Positions 39,842 to 54,378 are shown, numbered from the stretch's first letter. The stretch: 64,000 nucleotides of DNA from Calliopsis andreniformis (GCF_051401765.1 NW_027480535.1:682001-746000); one strand, 5' to 3'. The notes: generated from the sequence alone by a model not told the origin. Translations and numbers: made by a program.

Positions 39842-42800
39842 TTAAAGATTGAGTATTGAGGATTGATGATTGAGGATTGATGATTGAGGATTGAGGATTG
39901 AGGATTGAGGATTGAGGATTGAGGATTGAGTATTGAAGATTGAGGATTGATGATTGAGGATTGAGGATTGATGATTGAGGGTTGATTATTGGGGATTGAG
40001 GATTGAAGATTGAGTATTGAGGAGTGAAGATTGAGGATTGAGGATTGAAGATTGAGGATTGGGTATTGAGGATTGAAGAATGAGGATTCAGGATTGAGGA
40101 CTGAGGATTGAGGATTGAAGATTGAGGATTGAGGATTGAGGATTGAGGATTGAGTATTGAAGGTTGAGTATTGAGGATTGAATGTAGGGGATTGAGGGTT
40201 GAGGATTGAGGACTGAGGATTGAGGATTGAGGATTGAGGATAGAAGATTGAGTATTGAGGATTGAAGATTGAGGATTGAGGATTGAGGATTGAGGACTGA
40301 GGATTGATGATTGAGGATTGATGATTGAGTATTGAGGATTGAAGATTGAGGATTGAGGATTGAGGATTGAGGATTGAGTTTTGAGGATTGAGAATTGAGG
40401 ATTGAGGGTTGAAGATTGTGTATACAGGATTGAAGATTGAGGATTGAGGATTGAGGTTTGAGGATTGACGATGAGGGCTGAGGGTTGAGTATTGAGGTTT
40501 GAGGACTGAGGACTGAGGATTGAGGATTGAGAATTGAGGATTGAGGATTGAGGATTGAAGATTGAGGATTGGGTATTGAGGATTGAAGAATGAGGATTCA
40601 GGATTGAGGACTGAGGATTGAGGATTGAAGATTGAGGATTGAGGATTGAGGATTGAGAATTGAGTATTGAAGATTGAGTATTGAGGATTGAATGTAGGGG
40701 ATTGAGGGTTGAGGATTGAGGATTGAGGATTGAGGATTGAGGATTGAGGTTTGAAGATTGAGTATTGAGGATTGAAGATTGAGGATTGAGGATTGAAGAT
40801 TGAGGATTGGGTATTGAGGATTGAAGAATGAGGATTCAGGATTGAGGACTGAGGATTGAGGGTTGAAGATTGTGTATTCAGAATTGAAGATTGAGGATTG
40901 AGGATTGAGGATTGAGGATTGACGATGAGGGCTGAGGGTTGAGGATTGAGGTTTGAGGACTGAGGACTGAGGATTAAGGATTGAGAATTGAGGATTGAGA
41001 ATTGAGGATTGAAGATTGAGGATTGGGTAGTGAGGATTGAAGAATGAGGATTGAGGATTGAGGATTGAGTACTGACGATTGAGGGTTGAGGATTGAGGAT
41101 TGAGGATTGAGGATTGAGGATTAAAGATTGAGTATTGAGGATTGATGATTGAGGATTGATGATTGAGGATTGAGGATTGAGGATTGAGGATTGAGGATTG
41201 AGGATTGAGTATTGAAGATTGAGGATTGACGATTGAGGATTGAGGATTGATGATTGAGGATTGATTATTGGGGATTGAGGATTGAAGATTGAGTATTGAG
41301 GAGTGAAGATTGAGGATTGAGGATTGAAGATTGAGGATTGGGTATTGAGGATTGAAGAACGAGGATTCAGGATTGAGGACTGAGGATTGAGGATTGAAGA
41401 TTGAGGATTGAGGATTGAAGATTGAGGATTGAGGATTGAAGATTGAGGATTGGGTATTGAGGATTGAAGAATGAGGATTCAGGATTGAGGACTGAGGATT
41501 GAGGGTTGAAGATTGTGTATTCAGAATTGAAGATTGAGGATTGAGGATTGAGGATTGAGGATTGACGATGAGGGCCGAGGGTTGAGGATTGAGGTTTGAG
41601 GACTGAGGACTGAGGATTAAGGATTGAGAATTGAGGATTGAGGATTGAGGATTGAAGATTGAGGATTGGGTATTGAGGATTGAAGAATGAGGATTGAGGA
41701 TTGAGGATTGAATACTGACGATTGAGGGTTGAGGATTGAGGATTGAGGATTGAGGATTGAGGATTAAAGATTGAGTATTGAGGATTGATGATTGAGGATT
41801 GATGATTGAGGATTGAGGATTGAGGATTGAGGATTGAGGATTGAGGATTGAGTATTGAAGATTGAGGATTGATGATTGAGGATTGAGGATTGATGATTGA
41901 GGGTTGATTATTGGGGATTGAGGATTGAAGATTGAGTATTGAGGAGTGAAGATTGAGGATTGAGGATTGAAGATTGAGGATTGGGTATTGAGGATTGAAG
42001 AATGAGGATTCAGGATTGAGGACTGAGGATTGAGGATTGAAGATTGAGGATTGAGGATTGAGGATTGAGGATTGAGTATTGAAGAATGAGTATTGAGGAT
42101 TGAATGTAGGGGATTGAGGGTTGAGGATTGAGGACTGAGGATTGAGGATTGAGGATTGAGGATTGAAGATTGAGTATTGAGGACTGAAGATTGAGGATTG
42201 AGGATTGAGGATTGAGGACTGAGGATTGATGATTGAGGATTGATGATTGAGTATTGAGGATTGAAGATTGAGGATTGAGGATTGAGGATTGAGGATTGAG
42301 TTTTGAGGATTGAGAATTGAGGATTGAGGGTTGAAGATTGTGTATACAGGATTGAAGATTGAGGATTGAGGATTGAGGTTTGAGGATTGACGATGAGGGC
42401 TGAGGGTTGAGTATTGAGGTTTGAGGACTGAGGACTGAGGATTGAGGATTGAGAATTGAGGATTGAGGATTGAGGATTGAAGATTGAGGATTGGGTATTG
42501 AGGATTGAAGAATGAGGATTCAGGATTGAGGACTGAGGATTGAGGATTGAAGATTGAGGATTGAGGATTGAGGATTGAGAATTGAGTATTGAAGATTGAG
42601 TATTGAGGATTGAATGTAGGGGATTGAGGGTTGAGGATTGAGGATTGAGGATTGAGGATTGAGGATTGAGGTTTGAAGATTGAGTATTGAGGATTGAAGA
42701 TTGAGGATTGAGGATTGAAGATTGAGGATTGGGTATTGAGGATTGAAGAATGAGGATTCAGGATTGAGGACTGAGGATTGAGGGTTGAAGATTGTGTATT

Positions 42801-43279
42801 CAGAATTGAAGATTGAGGATTGAGGATTGAGGATTGAGGATTGACGATGAGGGCTGAGGGTTGAGGATTGAGGTTTGAGGACTGAGGACTGAGGATTAAG
42901 GATTGAGAATTGAGGATTGAGAATTGAGGATTGAAGATTGAGGATTGGGTAGTGAGGATTGAAGAATGAGGATTGAGGATTGAGGATTGAGTACTGACGA
43001 TTGAGGGTTGAGGATTGAGGATTGAGGATTGAGGATTGAGGATTAAAGATTGAGTATTGAGGATTGATGATTGAGGATTGATGATTGAGGATTGAGGATT
43101 GAGGATTGAGGATTGAGGATTGAGGATTGAGTATTGAAGATTGAGGATTGACGATTGAGGATTGAGGATTGATGATTGAGGATTGATTATTGGGGATTGA
43201 GGATTGAAGATTGAGTATTGAGGAGTGAAGATTGAGGATTGAGGATTGAAGATTGAGGATTGGGTATTGAGGATTGAAG
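39436..43279 (+). repeat. 1,922-bp HOR pair in the second 14.8-kb unit
   Basis: Counterpart of 24555-28398. gaatgtagg occurs at 40180, 40690, 42102 and 42612, and AAGAACGAGG at 41355 and 43277 (spacing 1,922). Near 39900 it has GGATTGAGG where copy 1 near 25021 has GGACTGAGG. Confidence 0.82.
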
Positions 43280-44457
43280 AACGAGGATTCAGGATTGAGG
43301 ACTGAGGATTGAGGATTGAAGATTGAGGATTGAGGATTGAGGATTGAGGATTGAGTATTGAAGATTGAGGATTGATGATTGAGGATTGAGGATTGATGAT
43401 TGAGGATTGATTATTGGGGATTGAGGATTGAAGATTGAGGATTGTGGATTCAGGGTTAAAGATTGAGTATTGAGGATTGAAGAATGAGGATTGAGGGTTG
43501 AGGATTGAAGACTGACGATTGAGGACTGAGGATTGAAGATTGAGGATTGAGGATTGAGGATTGAGGATTGAAGATTGAGTATTGAGGATTGAAGATTGAG
43601 GATTGACTATGAGGGCTGAGGGTTGAGGATTGAGGTTTGAGGACTGAGGACTGAGGATTGAGGATTGAGAATTGAGGATTGAGGATTGAGGATTGACGAT
43701 TGAGTATTGAGGTTTGAAGATTGAGGATTTTGGATTGAGGATTGAGGATTGAGTATTGAACATTGAGGATTGGGGATTGAGGATTGACGATTGAGGATTC
43801 AGAATTGAGGATTGAGAATTGAGGATTGAGGATTGAAGGTTGAGTATTGAGGATTGAAGATTGAGGATTGAGGATTGAGGATTGAGGATTGACTATGTGG
43901 GCTGAGGGCTGAGGATTGAGGTTTGAGGACTGAGGACTGAGGATTGAGGATTGAGAATTGAGGATTGAGTATTGAGGATTGAATGTAGGGGATTGAGGGT
44001 TGAGGATTGAGGATTGAGGATTGAAGATTGAGGACTGGGGACTGAGTATTGAGTGTTGAGTGATGAGAATTGGTGTTTGTGGATAGAGATTTAAAGATTG
44101 CAGATTGAGTATTGAGTATTGAAAACTGTGAATTGATGATATTCTATTGAGGATTGAGAATTTACAACTGATTGTTGAGAACTGAGGTCTGAAGATTGAG
44201 GATTCAGGATTGAGGACCCAGGATTGAGGTTTGAGGACTGAGGATTGAGGATTGAGGATTGAGGATTGAGGATTGAGGATTGAGGATTGAGGATTGAGGA
44301 TTGGGGATTGAAGATTTAGGATTGGGTATTGGGTATTGAACATTGAGGATTGAGGGTTGAGGATTGAGGATTGAGGATTGAGGATTGAGGATTGAAGATT
44401 GAGGATTGGGTATTGAGGATTGAAGAATGAGGATTGAGGATTGAGGACTGAGGACTG

Positions 44458-46037
44458 GGGACTGAGTATTGAGGGTTGAATGATGAGAATTGGTGTTTGT
44501 GGATTGAGGTTTAAAGATTGCAGATTGAGTATTGAGTATTGAAAACTGTGAATTGATTATATTCTATTGAGGATTGAGAATTTACAACTGATTGTTGAGT
44601 GCTGAGGGCTGAAAATTGAGGATTCAGGATCGAGGATTCAGAATTGAGGTTTGAGGACTGAGGATTGAGGGTTGAAGATTGATTATTGAGGATTGAAGAT
44701 TGAAGATTGAGGGTTGAGGAATGATGATTGAGGATGAGGGCTGAGGGTTGAGGATTGAGGCTTGAGGATTGAGGACTGAGGATTGAGGATTGAGGATTGA
44801 TGATTGAGTATTGAGGATTGAAGATTGAGGATTGAGGATTGAGGATTGAGGATTGAGGATTGAAGATTGAGGATTGGGGGACTGAGTGTTGAGGGTTGAG
44901 TGATGAGAATTGATGTTTGTGGATAGAGATTCAAAGATAGCAGATTGAGTATTGAGTATTGAAAACTGTGAATTGATGATATTCTATTGAGGATTGAGAA
45001 TTGACAACTGATTTTTGAGCACTGAGGTCTGAAGATTGAGGATTCAGGATTGAGGATTCAGGATTGAGGTTTGAGTACTGAGGATTGAGGATTGAGGATT
45101 GAGGATTGACGATGAGGGCTGAGGGTTGAGGATTGAGGTTTGAGGACTGAGGACTGAGGATTGAGGATTGAGAATTGAGGATTGAGGATTGAGGATTGAA
45201 GATTGAGGATTGGGTATTGAGGATTGAAGAATGAGGATTGAGGATTGAGGACTGAGGACTGAGGATTGAAGATTGAGAATTGAGGATTGAGGATTGAGGA
45301 TTGAGTATTGAAGATTGAGTATTGAGGATTGAATGTAGGGGATTGAGGGTTGAGGATTGAGGATTGAGGATTGAAGATTGAGGACTGGGGACTGAGTATT
45401 GAGTGTTGAATGATGAGAATTGGTGTTTGTGGATTGAGGTTTAAAGATTGCAGATTGAGTATTGAGTATTGAAAACTGTGAATTGATGATATTCTATTGA
45501 GGATTGAGAATTTACAACTGATTGTTGAGGGCTGAGGGCTGAAAATTGAGGATTCAGGATCGAGGATTCAGAATTGAGGTTTGAGGACTGAGGATTGAGG
45601 GTTGAAGATTGATTATTGAGGATTGAAGATTGAAGATTGAGGGTTGAGGAATGATGATTGAGGATGAGGGCTGAGGGTTGAGGATTGAGGCTTGAGGATT
45701 GAGGACTGAGGATTGAGGATTGAGGATTGATGATTGAGTATTGAGGATTGAAGATTGAGGATTGAGGATTGAGGATTGAGGATTGAGGATTGAAGATTTA
45801 GGATTGGGGGACTGAGTGTTGAGGGTTGAGTGATGAGAATTGATGTTTGTGGATAGAGATTCAAAGATAGCAGATTGAGTATTGAGTATTGAAAACTGTG
45901 AATTGATGATATTCTATTGAGGATTGAGAATTGACAACTGATTTTTGAGCACTGAGGTCTGAAGATTGAGGATTCAGGATTGAGGACTCAGGATTGAGGT
46001 TTAAATACTGAGGATTGAGGATTGAGGATTGAGGATT
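44458..46037 (+). repeat. 930-bp-period module pair in the second 14.8-kb unit
   Basis: Counterpart of 29577-31156, with tags at 44541, 44961, 45471 and 45891. Copy 2 of the pair has a private TTTAGGATT near 45797. Confidence 0.8.
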
Positions 46038-47722
46038 GAGGATTGAGGATTGAGGATTGAGGATTGAAGATTGAGGATTGGGTATTGCTGACTGAACATT
46101 GAGGATTGAGGATTGAGGATTGAGTATTGAGGATTGAGGACTGAAGATTGAATATTGATGATTGAAGATTGAGGATTGAGGATTGAGGATTGACGATTGA
46201 CTATGAGGGCTGATGGTTGAGGATTGAGGTTTGAGGACTGAGGACTGAGGATTGAGGATTGAGAATTGAGGATTGAGGATTGAGGATTGAAGATTGAGGA
46301 TTGGGTATTGAGGATCGAAGACTGAGGATTGAGGATTGAGGATTGAGGATTGAGGATTGAAGATTGAGGATTGAGGATTGAGGATTGAGGATTGAAGATT
46401 GAGTATTGAGGATTGAAGATTGAGGATTGAGGATTGAGGATTGATGATTGAGTATTGAGGATTGAAGATTGAGGATTGAGGATTGAGGATTGAGGACTGA
46501 GGATTGATGATTGTGGATTGATGATTGAGTATTGAGGATTGAAGATTGAGGATTGAGGATTGAGGATTAAGGATTGAGTGTTGAGGATTGAGAATTGAGG
46601 ATTGAGGGTTGAAGATTGTGTATTCAGGATTGAAGATTGAGGATTGAGGATTGAGGATTGAGGATTGACGATGAGGGCTGAGGGTTGAGGATTGAGGTTT
46701 GAGGACCGAGGACTGAGGATTGAGGATTGAGAATTGAGGATTGAGGATTGAGGATTGAAGATTGAGGATTGGGTATTGAGGATTGAAGAATGAGGATTGA
46801 GGATTGAGGACTGAGGATTGGGGATTGAAGATTGAGGACTGAGGATTGAGGATTGAGGATTGAGGATTGAGGATTGAGAATTGAAGATTGAGTATTGAGG
46901 TTTGAAGATTGAGGATTTTGGATTGAGGATTGAGGATTGAGTATTGAACATTGAGGATTGGGGATTGAGGATTGACGATTGAGGATTCAGTATTGAGGAT
47001 TGAGAATTGAGGATTGAGGATTGAAGGTTGAGTATTGAGGATTGAAGATTGAGGATTGAGGATTGAGTATTGAGGATTGACTATGAGGGCTGAGGGTTGA
47101 GGATTGAGGTTTGAGGACTGAGGACTGAGGATTGAGGATTGGGAATTGAGGATTGGGGATTGAGGATTGAAGATTGAGGATTGGGTATTGAGGATCGAAG
47201 ACTGAGGATTGACGATTGAGGATTGAGGATTGAGGATTGAAGATTGAGGATTGGGGATTGAGGATTGAGGATTGAAGATTGAGTATTGAGGATTGAAGAT
47301 TGAGGATTGAGGATTGAGGATTGATGATTGAGTATTGAGGATTGAAGATTGAGGATTGAGGATTGAGGATTGAGGACTGAGGATTGATGATTGACGATTG
47401 ATGATTGAGTATTGAGGATTGAAGATTGAGGATTGAGGATTGAGGATTGAGGATTGAGTTTTGAGGATTGAGAATTGAGTATTGAGGGTTGAAGATTGTG
47501 TATACAGGATTGAAGATTGAGGATTGAGGATTGAAGATTGAGGATTGAGGATTGAGCATTGAGGACTGAGGATTGATGATTGAGGATTGATGATTGAGTA
47601 TTGAGGATTGAAGATTGAGGATTGAGGATTGAGGATTGAGGTCTGAGGATTGATGATTGAGGATTGATGATTGAGTATTGAGGATTGAAGATTGAGGATT
47701 GAGGATTGAGGATTGAGGATTG

Positions 47723-47918
47723 AGTTTTGAGGATTGAGAATTGCGGATTGAGGGTTGAAGATTGTGTATACAGGATTGAAGATTGAGGATTGAGGATTGA
47801 GGATTGAGGATTGAGGATTGAGTTTTGAGGATTGAGAATTGCGGATTGAGGGTTGAAGATTGTGTATACAGGATTGAAGATTGAGGATTGAGGATTGAGG
47901 TTTGAGGATTGACGATGA
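47723..47918 (+). repeat. 98-bp local tandem duplication
   Basis: AGTTTTGAGGATTGAGAATT starts at 47723 and again at 47821, each time followed by GCGGATTGAGGG and TGTGTATACAGG. The spacing is 98 bp (14 heptamers). The corresponding sites in the two 14.8-kb units have a single copy. Confidence 0.85.
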
Positions 47919-48670
47919 GGGCTGAGGGTTGAGTATTGAGGTTTGAGGACTGAGGACTGAGGATTGAGGATTGAGAATTGAGGATTGAGGATTGAGGAAT
48001 GAAGATTGAGGATTGGGTATTGAGGATTGAAGAATGAGGATTCAGGATTGAGGACTGAGGATTGAGGATTGAAGATTGAGGATTGAGGATTGAAGATTGA
48101 GGATTGAGGATTGAAGATTGAGGATTGGGTATTGAGGATTGAAGAATGAGGATTCAGGATTGAGGACTGAGGATTGAGGGTTGAAGATTGTGTATTCAGA
48201 ATTGAAGATTGAGGATTGAGGATTGAGGATTGAAGATTGACGATGAGGGCTGAGGGTTGAGGATTGAGGTTTGAGGACTGAGGACTGAGGATTAAGGATT
48301 GAGAATTGAGGATTGAGGATAGAGGATTGAAGATTGAGGATTGGGTATTGAGGATTGAAGAATGAGGATTGAGGATTGAGAATTGAATACTGACGATTGA
48401 GGGTTGAGGATTGAGGATTGAGGATTGAGGATTGAGGATTAAAGATTGAGTATTGAGGATTGATGATTGAGGATTGATGATTGAGGATTGAGGATTGAGG
48501 ATTGAGGATTGAGGATTGAGGATTGAGTATTGAAGATTGAGGATTGATGATTGAGGATTGAGGATTGATGATTGAGGGTTGATTATTGGGGATTGAGGAT
48601 TGAAGATTGAGTATTGAGGAGTGAAGATTGAGGATTGAGGATTGAAGATTGAGGATTGGGTATTGAGGAT

Positions 48671-51270
48671 TGAAGATTGAGGATTGAGGATTGAAGATTG
48701 AGGATTGGGTATTGAGGATTGAAGAATGAGGATTCAGGATTGAGGACTGAGGATTGAGGATTGAAGATTGAGGATTGAGGATTGAGGATTGAGAATTGAG
48801 TATTGAAGATTGAGTATTGAGGATTGAATGTAGGGGATTGAGGGTTGAGGATTGAGGATTGAGGATTGAGGATTGAGGATTGAGGTTTGAAGATTGAGTA
48901 TTGAGGATTGAAGATTGAGGATTGAGGATTGAAGATTGAGGATTGGGTATTGAGGATTGAAGAATGAGGATTCAGGATTGAGGACTGAGGATTGAGGGTT
49001 GAAGATTGTGTATTCAGAATTGAAGATTGAGGATTGAGGATTGAGGATTGAGGATTGACGATGAGGGCTGAGGGTTGAGGATTGAGGTTTGAGGACTGAG
49101 GACTGAGGATTAAGGATTGAGAATTGAGGATTGAGAATTGAGGATTGAAGATTGAGGATTGGGTAGTGAGGATTGAAGAATGAGGATTGAGGATTGAGGA
49201 TTGAGTACTGACGATTGAGGGTTGAGGATTGAGGATTGAGGATTGAGGATTGAGGATTAAAGATTGAGTATTGAGGATTGATGATTGAGGATTGATGATT
49301 GAGGATTGAGGATTGAGGATTGAGGATTGAGGATTGAGGATTGAGTATTGAAGATTGAGGATTGACGATTGAGGATTGAGGATTGATGATTGAGGATTGA
49401 TTATTGGGGATTGAGGATTGAAGATTGAGTATTGAGGAGTGAAGATTGAGGATTGAGGATTGAAGATTGAGGATTGGGTATTGAGGATTGAAGAACGAGG
49501 ATTCAGGATTGAGGACTGAGGATTGAGGATTGAAGATTGAGGATTGAGGATTGAAGATTGAGGATTGAGGATTGAAGATTGAGGATTGGGTATTGAGGAT
49601 TGAAGAATGAGGATTCAGGATTGAGGACTGAGGATTGAGGGTTGAAGATTGTGTATTCAGAATTGAAGATTGAGGATTGAGGATTGAGGATTGAGGATTG
49701 ACGATGAGGGCCGAGGGTTGAGGATTGAGGTTTGAGGACTGAGGACTGAGGATTAAGGATTGAGAATTGAGGATTGAGGATTGAGGATTGAAGATTGAGG
49801 ATTGGGTATTGAGGATTGAAGAATGAGGATTGAGGATTGAGGATTGAATACTGACGATTGAGGGTTGAGGATTGAGGATTGAGGATTGAGGATTGAGGAT
49901 TAAAGATTGAGTATTGAGGATTGATGATTGAGGATTGATGATTGAGGATTGAGGATTGAGGATTGAGGATTGAGGATTGAGGATTGAGTATTGAAGATTG
50001 AGGATTGATGATTGAGGATTGAGGATTGATGATTGAGGGTTGATTATTGGGGATTGAGGATTGAAGATTGAGTATTGAGGAGTGAAGATTGAGGATTGAG
50101 GATTGAAGATTGAGGATTGGGTATTGAGGATTGAAGAATGAGGATTCAGGATTGAGGACTGAGGATTGAGGATTGAAGATTGAGGATTGAGGATTGAGGA
50201 TTGAGGATTGAGTATTGAAGATTGAGTATTGAGGATTGAATGTAGGGGATTGAGGGTTGAGGATTGAGGACTGAGGATTGAGGATTGAGGATTGAGGATT
50301 GAAGATTGAGTATTGAGGATTGAAGATTGAGGATTGAGGATTGAGGATTGAGGACTGAGGATTGATGATTGAGGATTGATGATTGAGTATTGAGGATTGA
50401 AGATTGAGGATTGAGGATTGAGGATTGAGGATTGAGTTTTGAGGATTGAGAATTGAGGATTGAGGGTTGAAGATTGTGTATACAGGATTGAAGATTGAGG
50501 ATTGAGGATTGAGGTTTGAGGATTGACGATGAGGGCTGAGGGTTGAGTATTGAGGTTTGAGGACTGAGGACTGAGGATTGAGGATTGAGAATTGAGGATT
50601 GAGGATTGAGGATTGAAGATTGAGGATTGGGTATTGAGGATTGAAGAATGAGGATTCAGGATTGAGGACTGAGGATTGAGGATTGAAGATTGAGGATTGA
50701 GGATTGAGGATTGAGAATTGAGTATTGAAGATTGAGTATTGAGGATTGAATGTAGGGGATTGAGGGTTGAGGATTGAGGATTGAGGATTGAGGATTGAGG
50801 ATTGAGGTTTGAAGATTGAGTATTGAGGATTGAAGATTGAGGATTGAGGATTGAAGATTGAGGATTGGGTATTGAGGATTGAAGAATGAGGATTCAGGAT
50901 TGAGGACTGAGGATTGAGGGTTGAAGATTGTGTATTCAGAATTGAAGATTGAGGATTGAGGATTGAGGATTGAGGATTGACGATGAGGGCTGAGGGTTGA
51001 GGATTGAGGTTTGAGGACTGAGGACTGAGGATTAAGGATTGAGAATTGAGGATTGAGAATTGAGGATTGAAGATTGAGGATTGGGTAGTGAGGATTGAAG
51101 AATGAGGATTGAGGATTGAGGATTGAGTACTGACGATTGAGGGTTGAGGATTGAGGATTGAGGATTGAGGATTGAGGATTAAAGATTGAGTATTGAGGAT
51201 TGATGATTGAGGATTGATGATTGAGGATTGAGGGTTGAGGATTGAGGACTGAGGATTGAGGATTGAGAAT
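48671..51270 (+). repeat. 2,600-bp tandem duplication, copy 1
   Basis: This matches 51271-53832 at +2,600 bp. Landmarks: gaatgtagg at 48826, 50238 and 50748 against 51426, 52838 and 53348; AAGAACGAGG at 49491 against 52091. Matching stops at about 51232, leaving about 38 bp at the junction not shared with the partner's end. This duplication is absent from both 14.8-kb units, so it is specific to the third block. Confidence 0.82.
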
Positions 51271-53832
51271 TGAGGATTGAGGATTGAGGATTGAAGATTG
51301 AGGATTGGGTATTGAGGATTGAAGAATGAGGATTCAGGATTGAGGACTGAGGATTGAGGATTGAAGATTGAGGATTGAGGATTGAGGATTGAGAATTGAG
51401 TATTGAAGATTGAGTATTGAGGATTGAATGTAGGGGATTGAGGGTTGAGGATTGAGGATTGAGGATTGAGGATTGAGGATTGAGGTTTGAAGATTGAGTA
51501 TTGAGGATTGAAGATTGAGGATTGAGGATTGAAGATTGAGGATTGGGTATTGAGGATTGAAGAATGAGGATTCAGGATTGAGGACTGAGGATTGAGGGTT
51601 GAAGATTGTGTATTCAGAATTGAAGATTGAGGATTGAGGATTGAGGATTGAGGATTGACGATGAGGGCTGAGGGTTGAGGATTGAGGTTTGAGGACTGAG
51701 GACTGAGGATTAAGGATTGAGAATTGAGGATTGAGAATTGAGGATTGAAGATTGAGGATTGGGTAGTGAGGATTGAAGAATGAGGATTGAGGATTGAGGA
51801 TTGAGTACTGACGATTGAGGGTTGAGGATTGAGGATTGAGGATTGAGGATTGAGGATTAAAGATTGAGTATTGAGGATTGATGATTGAGGATTGATGATT
51901 GAGGATTGAGGATTGAGGATTGAGGATTGAGGATTGAGGATTGAGTATTGAAGATTGAGGATTGACGATTGAGGATTGAGGATTGATGATTGAGGATTGA
52001 TTATTGGGGATTGAGGATTGAAGATTGAGTATTGAGGAGTGAAGATTGAGGATTGAGGATTGAAGATTGAGGATTGGGTATTGAGGATTGAAGAACGAGG
52101 ATTCAGGATTGAGGACTGAGGATTGAGGATTGAAGATTGAGGATTGAGGATTGAAGATTGAGGATTGAGGATTGAAGATTGAGGATTGGGTATTGAGGAT
52201 TGAAGAATGAGGATTCAGGATTGAGGACTGAGGATTGAGGGTTGAAGATTGTGTATTCAGAATTGAAGATTGAGGATTGAGGATTGAGGATTGAGGATTG
52301 ACGATGAGGGCCGAGGGTTGAGGATTGAGGTTTGAGGACTGAGGACTGAGGATTAAGGATTGAGAATTGAGGATTGAGGATTGAGGATTGAAGATTGAGG
52401 ATTGGGTATTGAGGATTGAAGAATGAGGATTGAGGATTGAGGATTGAATACTGACGATTGAGGGTTGAGGATTGAGGATTGAGGATTGAGGATTGAGGAT
52501 TAAAGATTGAGTATTGAGGATTGATGATTGAGGATTGATGATTGAGGATTGAGGATTGAGGATTGAGGATTGAGGATTGAGGATTGAGTATTGAAGATTG
52601 AGGATTGATGATTGAGGATTGAGGATTGATGATTGAGGGTTGATTATTGGGGATTGAGGATTGAAGATTGAGTATTGAGGAGTGAAGATTGAGGATTGAG
52701 GATTGAAGATTGAGGATTGGGTATTGAGGATTGAAGAATGAGGATTCAGGATTGAGGACTGAGGATTGAGGATTGAAGATTGAGGATTGAGGATTGAGGA
52801 TTGAGGATTGAGTATTGAAGATTGAGTATTGAGGATTGAATGTAGGGGATTGAGGGTTGAGGATTGAGGACTGAGGATTGAGGATTGAGGATTGAGGATT
52901 GAAGATTGAGTATTGAGGATTGAAGATTGAGGATTGAGGATTGAGGATTGAGGACTGAGGATTGATGATTGAGGATTGATGATTGAGTATTGAGGATTGA
53001 AGATTGAGGATTGAGGATTGAGGATTGAGGATTGAGTTTTGAGGATTGAGAATTGAGGATTGAGGGTTGAAGATTGTGTATACAGGATTGAAGATTGAGG
53101 ATTGAGGATTGAGGTTTGAGGATTGACGATGAGGGCTGAGGGTTGAGTATTGAGGTTTGAGGACTGAGGACTGAGGATTGAGGATTGAGAATTGAGGATT
53201 GAGGATTGAGGATTGAAGATTGAGGATTGGGTATTGAGGATTGAAGAATGAGGATTCAGGATTGAGGACTGAGGATTGAGGATTGAAGATTGAGGATTGA
53301 GGATTGAGGATTGAGAATTGAGTATTGAAGATTGAGTATTGAGGATTGAATGTAGGGGATTGAGGGTTGAGGATTGAGGATTGAGGATTGAGGATTGAGG
53401 ATTGAGGTTTGAAGATTGAGTATTGAGGATTGAAGATTGAGGATTGAGGATTGAAGATTGAGGATTGGGTATTGAGGATTGAAGAATGAGGATTCAGGAT
53501 TGAGGACTGAGGATTGAGGGTTGAAGATTGTGTATTCAGAATTGAAGATTGAGGATTGAGGATTGAGGATTGAGGATTGACGATGAGGGCTGAGGGTTGA
53601 GGATTGAGGTTTGAGGACTGAGGACTGAGGATTAAGGATTGAGAATTGAGGATTGAGAATTGAGGATTGAAGATTGAGGATTGGGTAGTGAGGATTGAAG
53701 AATGAGGATTGAGGATTGAGGATTGAGTACTGACGATTGAGGGTTGAGGATTGAGGATTGAGGATTGAGGATTGAGGATTAAAGATTGAGTATTGAGGAT
53801 TGATGATTGAGGATTGATGATTGAGGATTGAG
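51271..53832 (+). repeat. 2,600-bp tandem duplication, copy 2
   Basis: Second copy. It continues at a 1,922-bp period into AAGAACGAGG at 54013, so the 2,600-bp and 1,922-bp periodicities overlap here. It carries most of the longest - strand open frame (52103-54625, 840 codons), which is repeat-derived. Confidence 0.82.
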
Positions 53833-54378
53833 GATTGAGGATTGAGGATTGAGGATTGAGGATTGAGTATTGAAGATTGAGGATTGACGATTGAGGATTG
53901 AGGATTGATGATTGAGGATTGATTATTGGGGATTGAGGATTGAAGATTGAGTATTGAGGAGTGAAGATTGAGGATTGAGGATTGAAGATTGAGGATTGGG
54001 TATTGAGGATTGAAGAACGAGGATTCAGGATTGAGGACTGAGGATTGAGGATTGAAGATTGAGGATTGAGGATTGAGGATTGAGGATTGAGTATTGAAGA
54101 TTGAGGATTGATGATTGAGGATTGAGGATTGATGATTGAGGATTGATTATTGGGGATTGAGGATTGAAGATTGAGGATTGTGGATTCAGGGTTAAAGATT
54201 GAGTATTGAGGATTGAAGAATGAGGATTGAGGGTTGAGGATTGAAGACTGACGATTGAGGACTGAGGATTGAAGATTGAGGATTGAGGATTGAGGATTGA
54301 GGATTGAAGATTGAGTATTGAGGATTGAAGATTGAGGATTGACTATGAGGGCTGAGGGTTGAGGATTGAGGTTTGAGG

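Larger units (their letters stand above)
32227..47107 (+). repeat. 14.8-kb tandem duplication, copy 2
   Basis: Full-length second copy (14,881 bp) that retains the 112 bp missing from copy 1, at about 33534-33645. Differences noticed from copy 1: GAGTGCTGAG near 37896 (copy 1 GAGGGCTGAG), GGGATGAAG near 39400 (GGAATGAAG), TTTAGGATT near 45797 (TTGAGGATT), and GATGATTGAG near 38212 (GACAATTGAG). Matching ends at about 47137. The few differences suggest a recent duplication or ongoing gene conversion. Confidence 0.9.

Noticed and set aside
17458..47137. Inverted duplication or palindrome between the large blocks
   Set aside because: All large copies are in direct orientation; the + strand stays C-poor throughout, so no inversion is present.
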